DNA from: Acidaminococcus massiliensis
GTDB lineage: Bacteria; Bacillota; Negativicutes; Acidaminococcales; Acidaminococcaceae
Assembly: GCF_900095825.1 (NCBI RefSeq)
Contig: NZ_LT608315.1
Span: forward strand, 1,600,311 to 1,664,310
Length of the DNA stretch: 64,000 bases
Direction of reading: 5' to 3'
This document shows positions 17,582-27,088 of this stretch, piece by piece; the stretch's first letter is position 1; every line of letters starts with the position of its first letter. Under the pieces are notes generated by a model that did not search any database, had not been told where the DNA came from, and saw only the letters and a list, made by a program, of their open reading frames with translations. Made by a program: the position numbers and the translations under genes.

Positions 17582-18539
17582 GGAGAAAATACTTAAGGTC
17601 AAACACCTAAAAAAATATTTCAATACTCCTGCCGGGATCCTTTCCGCAGTAGATGATATCAATTTTTCTATAAAAAAAGGGGAAACATTAGGTGTCGTAG
17701 GTGAATCAGGGTGTGGAAAATCCACATTAGGGAAATCCATCTTGCGATTGGAGGAGCCTACAAGTGGTGATGTCTATTTCAATGGGAAAAATGTAACCAA
17801 GATGGATAAAAGGGAATTAAAACAGATACGGAAAGATATGCAGATTATTTTTCAGGATCCGTATGAGTCTTTGAATCCACGGATGACAGTGAGTCAATTG
17901 ATCCAAGCCCCTATGATCATCCAGGGAATCTATAAAAAATCCCAGCGGGAAGAAATGAATAAGAAAACCCTGGAAATCATGGAACAGGTAGGACTTGCCA
18001 GAAGATTGGTGAATACCTATCCTCATGAATTGGATGGAGGGAGAAGGCAGCGGATTGGCATAGCCAGAGCCCTGGCGCTGCAGCCAAAATTCATTGTTTG
18101 TGATGAGCCTGTCTCAGCCCTGGATGTTTCCATCCAGGCCCAGATCCTGAATTTGATGCAGGATTTACAGGAAAGCATGGAACTGACTTATCTTTTTATT
18201 ACCCATGATCTTTCTGTTGTCAAACATCTTTCGACGCGGATCATGGTTATGTATTTGGGACAGATGGTGGAAATGGGTACACCTCAGCAATTGTTTACAA
18301 ATCCACTGCACCCATATACAAAAGCGCTGCTTTCGGCAATCCCTGTACCTGATCCAGATATCAAGATGCAGCGGATTCAACTGAAAGGCGAAGTGACGTC
18401 ACCAATCAACATGAAGGCAGGTTGCCGTTTCGCCAAACGCTGCCTTTTTGCCAAAGAAGTTTGCAAAAAGGAAAACTGTCCCTTGGTTGATGTGGGACAG
18501 GAACATTACGTAGCCTGTCATTTAGTCCAACAGAAATAA
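17568..18539 (+). CDS. dppF: Dipeptide ABC transporter ATP-binding protein (DppF type)
   Basis: The 323-residue second ATPase overlaps dppD by 14 bases and has a GGGGGGA site. Walker A is GESGCGKST, Walker B FIVCDEPVSALD, and the oligopeptide C-terminal extension has the cysteine cluster (CRFAKRCLFAKEVC). The ABC signature is ELDGGRRQR instead of the usual LSGGQ/FSGGQ, with the Ser replaced by Asp. In a heterodimeric ATPase this would weaken one of the two composite sites, leaving the DppD signature (FSGGM) intact. Confidence 0.92.
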   Translation: MENSREKILKVKHLKKYFNTPAGILSAVDDINFSIKKGETLGVVGESGCGKSTLGKSILRLEEPTSGDVYFNGKNVTKMDKRELKQIRKDMQIIFQDPYESLNPRMTVSQLIQAPMIIQGIYKKSQREEMNKKTLEIMEQVGLARRLVNTYPHELDGGRRQRIGIARALALQPKFIVCDEPVSALDVSIQAQILNLMQDLQESMELTYLFITHDLSVVKHLSTRIMVMYLGQMVEMGTPQQLFTNPLHPYTKALLSAIPVPDPDIKMQRIQLKGEVTSPINMKAGCRFAKRCLFAKEVCKKENCPLVDVGQEHYVACHLVQQK

Positions 18540-18555
18540 TTTGGGAGGGAGACAA

Positions 18556-20085
18556 ATGAGAAAAATAGTAAAAAGGACATTGAGCTTATTTACAGCAGCT
18601 ATGATCTGTTTATCTTTGGCAGGCTGCGGAGGTGGATCCGGTAAGGAAGGGGCTGCAAAGGATACATTGACAGTTCTGAAAAATGAAGATGTGACCTCCC
18701 TTGATCCTGGCAAAGCCATGAACCAGCGTTCGTTTTCCATTTACAGCCAGATGTTCGAGGGTCTGGTGAAATACAATCCAGATACGAAGAAAATAGATCC
18801 TTGCCTGGCTACGGATTGGAAACAAATCGATGATACCACTTGGCATTTCAACTTGAGAAAGGGAGTAAAATTCCATGATGGGACTACGATGACTTCGAAA
18901 GATGTTGTTTATTCTCTTATGCGGTATGCCAAAAGCCCGGTTGTTTCAACTTATATGGACTGGGTGGCTGATATCCAGCCAGATGGGGATTATGCAGTTA
19001 CGATTAAAACAAAAAAGCCTTATGCGACACTGATCAGTTGTTTGACCTATCCTGTTGCAGTGATTTTCCCTCAAGGTTATTTTGAAAAAGTAGGGGAAAG
19101 CGGATTTGGACAAAAACCAGTAGGTACGGGTCCGTATAAGTTCGTGAAACGGGCAGAATCTGATTCTATTGCTATGGAGCGTTTTGATGACTATTGGGGT
19201 GATAAAGCCAAGACAAAGAATCTTGTATTTAAGATTATCCCTGAAGGATCTCAGAGAACGGTTATGTTGCAGAATGGAGAAGCAGATATCGTAACCGATG
19301 TAATTACTTCTGATGCAGCTTCTATTGAACAAAATGATAAATTGAGCTTAGTGAAAGCCAATAGTAATAAATATTATTCTTTGATGTTTAAATGCAATTC
19401 GAAGACTCCCATTAAGAATCCAAAAGTCCGTCAGGCAATTGCTTATGCAATCGATAAAAAGCCTTTGGTTGATGTCGTAATGAATGGGTATGGTCAGGTT
19501 GGTTCCTTGTTGGTGACTCCCACTGTAAAAGGGTACGATAAAGCGAAAGATCAGGGGAATCTGTACAATGAGACAAAAGCCAAAGAACTTTTAAAAGAAG
19601 CAGGATATCCCAATGGATTTGAAATTGAAATGTATGTTCGTTCCGGACAGCCTTATGAAGAACTGACTACAGTAGTACAGGATCAATTGAAAAAAGTTGG
19701 AATCAATGTAAAGCAAATTGTAATGGACAGCAACAAAATCCAGGAAAAACTTTTTGCTGGGGACGAAGTTCCTATCGAAATCGGCTTCTTTAATAATATT
19801 ACTGGAGATACTGATTTTATCATGCAGAAACTCCTGCCCACGACCTATGGACAAACATATTTCAATGATGAAATGACTGTACTGATTAATAAAGCTCGGA
19901 ATGAGAAAACAGAAGAAGGCAGAAAAAAAGTTTATGATGAGTATTTTGATTTAATGGCTAAAGATAATCCACAGATTAGCCTATTCTATGAACAGATGCT
20001 GATTGGAATGGGAAAACATGTAAAGGGCTTTAAACCCAATCCCTTAGGTGCTCACCAATTCTCTACTGTTTCTGTAAGTCAATAA
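18556..20085 (+). CDS. dppA: Dipeptide/oligopeptide-binding lipoprotein (SBP family 5)
   Basis: The 509-residue solute-binding protein starts at the ATG with GGGAGGGAGA before it. A lipoprotein signal (RTLSLFTAAMICLSLAGCGGG) anchors it at the membrane. The family 5 signature LKNEDVTSLDPGKAMNQRSFSIYSQMFEGLVKYNP is followed by the WHFNLRKGVKFHDGTTMTSKDVVYS motif and the lower-lobe VRQAIAYAIDK segment. It captures peptides, or possibly another amide-bearing solute, for the permease encoded just upstream. The last gene of the transporter is followed closely by an M28-like gene on the same strand. Confidence 0.92.
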   Translation: MRKIVKRTLSLFTAAMICLSLAGCGGGSGKEGAAKDTLTVLKNEDVTSLDPGKAMNQRSFSIYSQMFEGLVKYNPDTKKIDPCLATDWKQIDDTTWHFNLRKGVKFHDGTTMTSKDVVYSLMRYAKSPVVSTYMDWVADIQPDGDYAVTIKTKKPYATLISCLTYPVAVIFPQGYFEKVGESGFGQKPVGTGPYKFVKRAESDSIAMERFDDYWGDKAKTKNLVFKIIPEGSQRTVMLQNGEADIVTDVITSDAASIEQNDKLSLVKANSNKYYSLMFKCNSKTPIKNPKVRQAIAYAIDKKPLVDVVMNGYGQVGSLLVTPTVKGYDKAKDQGNLYNETKAKELLKEAGYPNGFEIEMYVRSGQPYEELTTVVQDQLKKVGINVKQIVMDSNKIQEKLFAGDEVPIEIGFFNNITGDTDFIMQKLLPTTYGQTYFNDEMTVLINKARNEKTEEGRKKVYDEYFDLMAKDNPQISLFYEQMLIGMGKHVKGFKPNPLGAHQFSTVSVSQ

Positions 20086-20156
20086 CGGAATATAATATGG
20101 CTTGTATGGCGTCTGATCTGGAGTGGAGAGGACGCCATTTTTCAAAGGAGATTATT

Positions 20157-21845
20157 ATGGATATTTATCGTTCTATTGCTGATGAAGTCAGTGTTGAAAA
20201 TATGTTGGAAACGAACAAAGAAATTGTGAAGTACGAAAGATTGTCTGGCTCATCGGATGAAAGGCAAGCAGTTGAATATTTGAAAAAAAGGCTGGACGAA
20301 TATGGGTTTGACACTCATATCTATGATTGCCAGGCGTATATCAGTCTTCCCCAAAAATGCCAATTGGAAATCCAAGGGGAAAAAATATATGCGCAAACCC
20401 ATTCCATGGTTCCCAGCGGCCATGTTGCCAGTAAAATTGTGTATTGTAGCAATCAGGATGAATTGAAAAGCAAAAATTACAGGGGAAAAATCGTTATGAT
20501 ACCAGGGTGGGCCACGTTCCCGGTTGTACAGATTGCTCAGGATCATGGGGCTGCCGGAATGATTTTCATCCAAAAGGCTGTTATCCGTGAATGTATTCCT
20601 TCTGACTGCTGGGGAAGTCCAACCCGGAATGACTATCATCTGTTTCCACGGATTCCTATCGTGACCGTTATTGATACAGATATCCAACCATATGTTGATC
20701 GTTTGCAGCAAGGCGGATCTTTGGGAGCTGAATTGAGCACGGAAACGGATACAGGATGGAGAACGATACCCCTTTTGATTGGAGAATTAAAAGCACCAGT
20801 CGATACGCACTATTTTGTGCAATTTACAGGGCATCAAGATTCCTGGTATTATGGAGCAATTGATAATGGGACAGCCAATGCACTTCAAATCGAGATAGCA
20901 AGACTGGCAAAAAAACATCAGGATGAATTAAAACGAAATTTCAGGATAGTCTTTTTTTCGGGACATTCCCATGGCAGATATGCAGGATCAGCGTGGTATG
21001 CTGATCATTTTTGGGAAGATTTGTATGAGAACTGCATGCTGAATATCAATAATGACAGTCCCGGAGCAAAAGGGGCTGAAGATATGGCCCACTCCATTGT
21101 TATGCCGGATGCTAAGAGCTTGGGAGTCCAGATCGTGAAGGAATTGACAGGTCAGGATTTTATAGGAATGAGACCTGGAAGACTGGGAGATCAAAGCTTT
21201 TGGAATGTTGGGTTGGCCAATGCTTTTGCTTCATTTTCCAGACAGAAAAAGACCCTTCAGCCAGATGGTACAATAGGACTAGCTCGAGGGAATGCAGCAT
21301 TAGGACCAGGATGGCATACACCCGACGACCTTCCCAAATGGATAGATAAAGAGAATTATTTACGGGATGGGAAAGTGTATGCGGAATATATCATGACCTG
21401 CCTTACGGAAGATATCATTCCGTTGGAAGTTGAAAAAGATGCAGCTGATATCATGAATATCTTGGAACAATGGAATCAGGAAGCTAAGGGAAAATTTGAT
21501 TTAAGTGGATCGATCCGACTGGCTGAAAAAGTAACGGATCTATGCAGTCGTTTTTCCCAAGCTCCTTTATCCAAGGACACTAAAAATGATGGGATTGTCA
21601 AGCTCTGCCGCATTTTGATTCCCTTAGATTTTACTAGGGGAAATATCTATGGAACGGAACCGGCTATGCCCATTGATCCAATGCCCTGCTTATCGCCAAT
21701 CCATGATCTTGTTAAAGCGGATACATCGGACATGGACAAAAATGCTATTCTTGTTGAACTGACTCGTTCAGTGAACTTCATTGATCACAGATTGCATTGT
21801 GCTATCAAGGTATTGAATGAAATCCTGGATGGCAGGGAAAACTGA
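20157..21845 (+). CDS. Divergent M28-like peptidase with PA-type insertion (copy 1)
   Basis: The 562-residue protein starts at the ATG after AAAGGAGA. It has no signal peptide. After an N-terminal helix region comes a PA-like insert (residues about 75-210), then an M28 zinc-peptidase domain: TGHQDSWYYGAIDNGTANA (His and Asp ligands), NINNDSPG (Asp) and GPGWHTPDD (His). The usual catalytic Glu-Glu pair of M28 is missing; the equivalent place reads FFSGHSHGRYAGS. It may be an aminopeptidase using a different base, or an amidohydrolase. It follows the dpp operon by 71 bases, so it probably processes the imported substrate. Confidence 0.72.
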   Translation: MDIYRSIADEVSVENMLETNKEIVKYERLSGSSDERQAVEYLKKRLDEYGFDTHIYDCQAYISLPQKCQLEIQGEKIYAQTHSMVPSGHVASKIVYCSNQDELKSKNYRGKIVMIPGWATFPVVQIAQDHGAAGMIFIQKAVIRECIPSDCWGSPTRNDYHLFPRIPIVTVIDTDIQPYVDRLQQGGSLGAELSTETDTGWRTIPLLIGELKAPVDTHYFVQFTGHQDSWYYGAIDNGTANALQIEIARLAKKHQDELKRNFRIVFFSGHSHGRYAGSAWYADHFWEDLYENCMLNINNDSPGAKGAEDMAHSIVMPDAKSLGVQIVKELTGQDFIGMRPGRLGDQSFWNVGLANAFASFSRQKKTLQPDGTIGLARGNAALGPGWHTPDDLPKWIDKENYLRDGKVYAEYIMTCLTEDIIPLEVEKDAADIMNILEQWNQEAKGKFDLSGSIRLAEKVTDLCSRFSQAPLSKDTKNDGIVKLCRILIPLDFTRGNIYGTEPAMPIDPMPCLSPIHDLVKADTSDMDKNAILVELTRSVNFIDHRLHCAIKVLNEILDGREN

Positions 21846-21856
21846 AAGGATAAAAA

Positions 21857-23565
21857 ATGAGTATGGATGACTTGAAAGAAAAGCTTCTTGCAGGAATAAA
21901 TAAAAAAATCTGCTGGAGACAATCGACGAATTCAACCATCTTTATCGCTATAGTGGTAAAGAAGAAGGGGAACAGGCTGAAAAATATATTGAATCTAAAT
22001 TACAAGAGTATGGTGTAGATTATGAAACGGTTACCTATGATGGATTCTTTAGTATCCCTGTTTTTGCAGAATTAAAAGTCAAGAACCGGTTTTATGAATT
22101 GGTCGGTGATGTGTACAGTAAGGAAGCTTGTCATTTAACCGGGGAACTGGTTTATGATCAATGGAGTGAAGCCTCTTCTCCGCTGACAGAATTGGAAGAA
22201 GAACAGAGGATGGCTCGTTTTAAAGATAAAATCGTACTTACTTGGGGTGCGGGGAATCGCAGTTCGCTGGCAACTTTTGCCAGACAGGCCCGTGAGGCAG
22301 GAGCACTTGCAGTACTTCATATCTGCAAGACAAAGGGTCATTATTGCCATCACACAAATATAGGGATCATCTGGGGGACACCCGGATTTGATGAAGTCCC
22401 CTATATGCAATTCCTTCCGGCTGCCGGACTATATAGAGAAGATGGGGAAGAGTTAATTCAAATTATCTCGAATAATGATTCTGTCCTTGGTGATTTAACC
22501 ATCCGGATGGATACAAAAATACGAAAAAGTTCCATGGTCGTGGCAAACATCCCTGGAAAATCCCCCAATTATGTATTGGTTTCTAATCACTATGATTCAT
22601 GGTATGAAGGAATTACGGATAATGCAGTAGCTGATGCTATTTCTCTGGAATATGCAAGGATTTTTCAAGAGAAGCAGGATCAATTAACCAGAGGAATCCG
22701 GATTGCCTGGTGGTCTGGCCATTCTGATGCGCGTTTTTCAGGGTTCACTTATTATTGCGACAGCCATTGGAGTGACTTAAGACAGCACTGCGTTGCCCAT
22801 GTGAATTTAGATTTGGCCGGATGCAAAAATTCTGATCAAATCCGCTGCCGTACGACTTGCACGGAAGGGATGGCCTTTACTGCTAAAAAAATCTTAAAAT
22901 ATACAGGAACAGAACCTCATGAGTATATACCGATGATACGGGGTGCTGATCAATCTTTTTGGGGGGTCAATGTTCCAATAACGATTATGCTTAAATATGA
23001 ACCGAAGCCAGAAAATCGTTTGTCAGATTGTCCAAGTGGTGGACCGTGGTGGCATACACCTGAGGACCGCATTGATAAACTGGACGAAAAAATAATGATG
23101 AGAGATGCTGCTATCAATTTAGAAGTAATTGAGGAATTGGAAGCTGCAGATCCGTTGCCTATAAAAATTCCTGAATTTATGGAAGAATATACAAATCACT
23201 TACAAAAAATCCTTAGTCAATTGGGTTCTTCGTTTAATGCAGAACCAATCAAGGAAAGCTGGAATGAGTTAAGAAAAGCAATGGATGTCGTGGCAGAAAA
23301 ACAATCTGCAGGGAAATTGCAGGATATAGACATTAAAGAAACTGTTGGACGACTTCTGCATGTAATCTATTGCCACGATTCAGAGACAACTCATGATTAT
23401 GGAGATTCCTTTGGCATCTTCAAAGCATTGGACAAATTTAATGGCTTAGAAGAAAAAAATTGTTCAAGGGCTTACTTTACAATCGCTAAGACTGATTTTC
23501 TAAGGACTCGTAATCGGTTGATTCATGGCTTTAGTGAAGTGATTGATTATATTTCTCATTTATAA
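21857..23565 (+). pseudogene. Divergent M28-like peptidase (copy 2), frameshifted near its start
   Basis: Homologous to the gene at 37399 over its whole length. The ATG at 21857 (AAAGGA before it) opens MSMDDLKEKLLAGINKK, then the frame is lost at a run of seven A (21902-21908). One more A would restore LLETIDEFNHLYRYSGKEEGEQAEKYIE and continue to the stop at 23565. The remaining 550 codons keep the PA-like insert, NHYDSWYEGITDNAVADA, WWSGHSDARFSG, VNLDLAGC and GGPWWHTPED. It follows copy 1 by 11 bases. It may be a true mutant, a slippage-controlled gene or an assembly error in a homopolymer. Confidence 0.8.
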
Positions 23566-23650
23566 ATGGGATTTGTATGAATGGGTGTTAAATCGATCAT
23601 CCAGAGCTTTATGATCAGCTGGCTGTTGTAAAGGACAAGATACAAGAAAA

Positions 23651-23703
23651 CCAGGGCTGTGGAACAAAGCCGACAAGGGATATCGGCCGTTTTACAGCCC
23701 TGG
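23651..23703. terminator. Hairpin element, copy 1 (related to 27012)
   Basis: Outer arms CCAGGGCTGT and ACAGCCCTGG enclose an inner GCCGA/TCGGC stem. The internal string GCCGACAAGGGATATCGGC is identical in the hairpin at 27012-27066. It follows the copy 2 M28 gene and faces a minus-strand remnant, so it probably ends transcription from both sides, although no long T run follows. Confidence 0.6.
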
Positions 23704-23724
23704 TTCGTATGTTGTGCTATTTTT

Positions 23725-24010
23725 TCATCTCTTCAGCCAGCTTCTGCACATATTCCACGGGTACTTTGGCTCCCGCAGCACCTGTTCTACAGACATACCA
23801 CTGGAAAGAAAATTCAGTAGCAGCTGGCGCTGGCGCTCTTCCATACCTTCTTCTTTGGCTTCATTTTGGCGTCTCCTGATTTCATCACTTAAAATCATAT
23901 ACTCTCGCCTCACTTTATCCATGCTTTTGACCAAATGGACTTCTTAGTCCTGACTTTCTACGAAATTTCCTTGCGGAGGTCGATGGTCTTTTTGAAATCC
24001 TGCAAAAATC
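23725..24010 (-). pseudogene. 3' remnant of an Rpn/PD-(D/E)XK-type nuclease gene
   Basis: The last 69 codons (MDKVRREYMILSDEIRRRQNEAKEEGMEERQRQLLLNFLSSGMSVEQVL) look like the charged C-terminal tail of Rpn-family recombination-promoting nucleases. Just upstream another frame gives DFKKTIDLRKEIS and a stop, as expected of the same gene after a frameshift. No catalytic domain remains. It is a decayed mobile-type gene; its family assignment rests only on tail composition. The stretch 23566-23650 before the hairpin shows no clear gene. Confidence 0.5.
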
Positions 24011-24038
24011 ATGAATTATATCGAAAAAATTATAACAG

Positions 24039-24062
24039 TGGTATAATAAGAAATATCTTATT
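24039..24062 (+). promoter_or_regulatory. Extended -10 promoter with overlapping palindrome before YfcC gene
   Basis: TGGTATAAT (24039-24047) is an extended -10 box. It runs into a perfect seven-base palindrome, AATAAGA/TCTTATT (24045-24062), placed over the expected transcription start, a typical repressor position. The ribosome site GGGAGG of the gene at 24083 follows. Confidence 0.5.
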
Positions 24063-24082
24063 CTATCTGGGAGGTTGTTGTT

Positions 24083-25474
24083 ATGGGGAAAAAGAAAGAT
24101 GGGGTGAATTTCAATCCCTACTTGGTCTTACTGGTGATTGTCCTTTTGTGTACTATCGTTTCTTATTTTGTGGCGCCAGGAGCTTATGAACGTGAGAAAA
24201 TCAATGGACTGAACGTGGTCATCGCAGACAGCTATCATCCGGTACCGAGGACACCTGTTTCCTTCCTGGAAATGTATCGTTCCATTCCCAAAGGACTGGA
24301 AGGTGCGGCCACCATGATGTTTGTGGTCATGATCATTGGGGGCGTCGTCGAGGTTTACAACCGTACGGGAGCCATCGGGGCGGGTATCAAATCGCTGCTG
24401 CAGCTGTCCCGTAAGATTTCCAGCCAATGGATCCTGGCTGTGGTCATGGGCGTATTCTGTGTCATCGGCGGTATTTTGGGATGGTCGGAACAGATCATAC
24501 CTTTTGTGCCGATCATCATCTCTTTGGCGCTGGCATTGGGGTATGATTCTCTAGTGGGAATGGCTATTTCCGGTTTTGCCTGTTTGATTTCCTTTGCGGT
24601 GGGACCTTTTAATGTCTATACTGTGGGTACGGCCGATGTGATTGCCAAGCTTCCTATGTTCTCTGGATGGGAACTGCGGCTGGCAGTCCTGGTGATCGTT
24701 ACGGGTCTCAGTATGTTCTGGGTCCTTCGCTATGCCGCCAAAATTAAGAAAGATCCGTCAAAATCACTGATGAAGGACATTGACCAAACGGAATTGAAAA
24801 TTTCCATTCCAGAAGATGTCCATATGGATGGAATCAAAACCGCCTCTTTATTGATTATGGCTGCCTGCTTTGCGTTTACGATTTTTGGCCTCTTGACCTA
24901 CAAGTGGTCGTTCAATGAAATGGGAGCAATCTTCCTGATCGGTGCCACTGCCGTCGGTATCATCAACCGCATGAGCCCGACGGATATGACCAATGCCATG
25001 GTCAAGGGGGCCCAGGATGCTTTCCCTGGTGCACTGATCATCGGGCTGGCCCGTTCCATCCAGGTGGTCATGGCTGATGGGGGGCTGGTGGATCCTCTTG
25101 TCCATGGTTTGTCCAGTTTGATGGGAACCGCTTCCACTTACAGTTCAGCGGTAGGAATGTTCATCGTCAATCTGTTCATCAATGCACTGATCCCTTCTGG
25201 GAGCGGGCAGGCAATGGCTGTCATGCCCATCATGATACCTCTTGCCGATATGCTCCATATCACCCGGCAGACCGCCGTGCTGGCGTTCCAGTTCGGTGAT
25301 GGGATTTCCAATACTTTTTGGTTTACCAACGGTACCCTTCTGATTTATTGCGGTTTGGCCAAAGTGCCTTTGAAAATCTGGTATAAGTTCATCATTCCTC
25401 TGCAAATTGTGTTTTTCCTGATGCAATTGGTTTTCCTCTATATTGCAGTTACCATGAATTATGGTCCGTTTTAA
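24083..25474 (+). CDS. YfcC-family (DcuC/arginine-ornithine-like) membrane transporter, copy 1
   Basis: The 463-residue polytopic protein of the ion-transporter superfamily starts after GGGAGG. The signatures are YLVLLVIVLLCTIVSYFVAPGAYER, GWSEQIIPFVPIIISLALALGYDSLVG, FAVGPFNVYTVGTADVIAKLP and the C-terminal NALIPSGSGQAMAVMPIMIPLADMLHITRQTAVLAFQFGDGISN. YfcC relatives carry amino acids, peptides or C4-dicarboxylates; the substrate is not known here. It pairs with the C69 dipeptidase 18 bases downstream, which suggests dipeptide or amino-acid traffic. A paralogue at 35942 is also next to peptidase genes. Confidence 0.85.
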   Translation: MGKKKDGVNFNPYLVLLVIVLLCTIVSYFVAPGAYEREKINGLNVVIADSYHPVPRTPVSFLEMYRSIPKGLEGAATMMFVVMIIGGVVEVYNRTGAIGAGIKSLLQLSRKISSQWILAVVMGVFCVIGGILGWSEQIIPFVPIIISLALALGYDSLVGMAISGFACLISFAVGPFNVYTVGTADVIAKLPMFSGWELRLAVLVIVTGLSMFWVLRYAAKIKKDPSKSLMKDIDQTELKISIPEDVHMDGIKTASLLIMAACFAFTIFGLLTYKWSFNEMGAIFLIGATAVGIINRMSPTDMTNAMVKGAQDAFPGALIIGLARSIQVVMADGGLVDPLVHGLSSLMGTASTYSSAVGMFIVNLFINALIPSGSGQAMAVMPIMIPLADMLHITRQTAVLAFQFGDGISNTFWFTNGTLLIYCGLAKVPLKIWYKFIIPLQIVFFLMQLVFLYIAVTMNYGPF

Positions 25475-25492
25475 GAAAGGTGGCTGGATCAA

Positions 25493-26878
25493 ATGATGCA
25501 TGAATTGCTTTCTTGTGATACCTTGGCTGTGGCTGCAGATAGGAGTGCTTGCCACAGCCATATGATGGCAAAGAACAGTGACCGGCCCATAGGAGAGGCC
25601 CAGCCTCTGCAATGGTTCCCTCCTTCTAATCATGAAGCAGGCGAAAAGCTGGAAATTACAGGGATGGAGATTCCTCAAGTGAGCCACACCTATGGGGTCC
25701 TGGGATCCAAACCGTATTGGATGTATGGATTCGAAATGGGCGTCAATGATCAGGGCGTGGTGGTTGGCAATGAAGCAGAAAATTCTCGGGATAAAGACTG
25801 CGAAAAGACGGAAGGAATCTTGGGGATGGACCTGCTCCGGCTGGGACTGGAGAGAGGGGCGACGGCACGGGAAGCCTTGGATGTGATCGTAGCCCTGCTG
25901 GAAGAATACGGCCAGCTGAGAAATGCCAGTGCGCTGTATCAATCCCATTATGAAAATTCTTTTATCATCATGGATCCCAGGGAAATCTGGATCCTTGAAA
26001 CAGCTGGCAGACGCTATGCTGCCAGCAGGGTGAAATCTGGGGTATGCAATATCGGGAATTGCTATACTCTGGAAAAGGATATCGAGTTGGCATCACCTGA
26101 TCTGGAAGCCCATGCAAGGGAAGAAGAGTGGCTGCTTCCGGATGAAGAATTCAATTTCTCCAAAGCCTATATGAAAGACTTTGCTGCACAGACTCTTGCA
26201 ATCCCTCGATGGCGGCGGGTCAGACAACTGTCCCAGGAGAAAAAAATCCATGATCTGGACAGCCTGAAAAGGATCTTCCGCGACCATTACGAGGATGATC
26301 CTGTCCTGCAGCCCCGTTACGGTGCCTCCATCGGTTATCTGCCCACCGTCTGCCGTCATGCACTCCAATGGGATATGAGCCAGACCGCTTCTTCCATGAT
26401 TGCCTGGTACCAGGAAGGTCTTGGCGTTGTGGTGCGGGAAGCCTATTCCCAGCCCTGCTGTTCCCTCTATCTCCCGGCTTATCCGGGGGTTCCGATGCCG
26501 GCGAAGATGTCTTTTGCGGAAGAGACTTTTTCAGAAGATTCCCTGTGGTGGCAGATGGACCGGCTGGCCAAAATTATCGGGATCGATTATGACCGTTTTG
26601 CGCCCGATGTCCAGGAGAAGGCAAAGAAAATCGAAGCGGAAATCGAAGCGATGGCTTCTGCTGCTGAAAAACAGGCGGTTGAGGCAGAGAACGCTGAGAA
26701 AAAGCAGATCCTATCCAAGGTGATGGAAGACAGCTCCGCAATAGCAGAACGCTTTGCCTGTGAGGAATATGGACGGATCAAAGAAGAGCTGTATGCCATC
26801 GGCGTCAGAGAATTGTGCGGTCCACGGGCTGAGTTCCTGAAGAAGTATGCAGAAGTGACAAAGATGGATATCCTGTAA
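25493..26878 (+). CDS. C69-family (secernin/PipD-like) dipeptidase
   Basis: The 461-residue Ntn-hydrolase-type protein starts after AAAGGTGG. The expected nucleophile is the Cys in MHELLSCDTLAVAADRSACHSHMMAKNSDRP, close to the N-terminus, so activation would need removal of only eight or nine residues. The family motifs NDQGVVVGNEA, GMDLLRLGLERGATAREALDVIV and YENSFIIMDPREIWILETAGRRYAA follow in order. The C-terminal 90 residues are strongly helical and charged (VQEKAKKIEAEIEAMASAAEKQAVEAENAEKKQ), probably a coiled coil. It is likely a cytoplasmic dipeptidase serving the upstream transporter. Confidence 0.82.
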   Translation: MMHELLSCDTLAVAADRSACHSHMMAKNSDRPIGEAQPLQWFPPSNHEAGEKLEITGMEIPQVSHTYGVLGSKPYWMYGFEMGVNDQGVVVGNEAENSRDKDCEKTEGILGMDLLRLGLERGATAREALDVIVALLEEYGQLRNASALYQSHYENSFIIMDPREIWILETAGRRYAASRVKSGVCNIGNCYTLEKDIELASPDLEAHAREEEWLLPDEEFNFSKAYMKDFAAQTLAIPRWRRVRQLSQEKKIHDLDSLKRIFRDHYEDDPVLQPRYGASIGYLPTVCRHALQWDMSQTASSMIAWYQEGLGVVVREAYSQPCCSLYLPAYPGVPMPAKMSFAEETFSEDSLWWQMDRLAKIIGIDYDRFAPDVQEKAKKIEAEIEAMASAAEKQAVEAENAEKKQILSKVMEDSSAIAERFACEEYGRIKEELYAIGVRELCGPRAEFLKKYAEVTKMDIL

Positions 26879-26933
26879 AGCGGGCAGCAGTGCCCTTATA
26901 AAGATATTGCATAACTTGGACTTAACCTATCCA

Positions 26934-27008
26934 TTGATGCTGGGAAATGACTTCGGCCGGGGAGAACCGGATTTAGCCGAAGCAGATTTGAAAAAATATA
27001 TGGAATAG
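26934..27008 (+). pseudogene. 3'-end remnant of an opine-dehydrogenase-like gene
   Basis: Twenty-four codons plus TAG read LMLGNDFGRGEPDLAEADLKKYME. This parallels the end of the gene at 9547 (LVLGEEFSRGEPDLTEVDLKKYMG), with shared DNA such as ggggagaaccggat and gatttgaaaaaatatatgg. No upstream coding is kept. It shows that a second dehydrogenase gene once stood between the C69 gene and the hairpin at 27012. Confidence 0.8.
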
Positions 27009-27011
27009 GAA

Positions 27012-27066
27012 AAGGGCTGTGGAACAATGCCGACAAGGGATATCGGCCGTTCCCACAGCCCTGATT
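27012..27066. terminator. Hairpin element, copy 2 (related to 23651)
   Basis: AGGGCTGTGG pairs with CCACAGCCCT, with the inner GCCGA/TCGGC stem and the same internal string as the copy at 23651. It ends in GATTTT. It lies between convergent genes. Confidence 0.7.
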
Positions 27067-27088
27067 TTCTGCTATATGGACAAATCAG

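Noticed and set aside
23594-23660. Frame reading IDHPELYDQLAVVKDKIQEN before the hairpin at 23651
   Set aside because: It looks coding-like, but it is short, has no start and matches no family I can name. It may be another gene-end scar.
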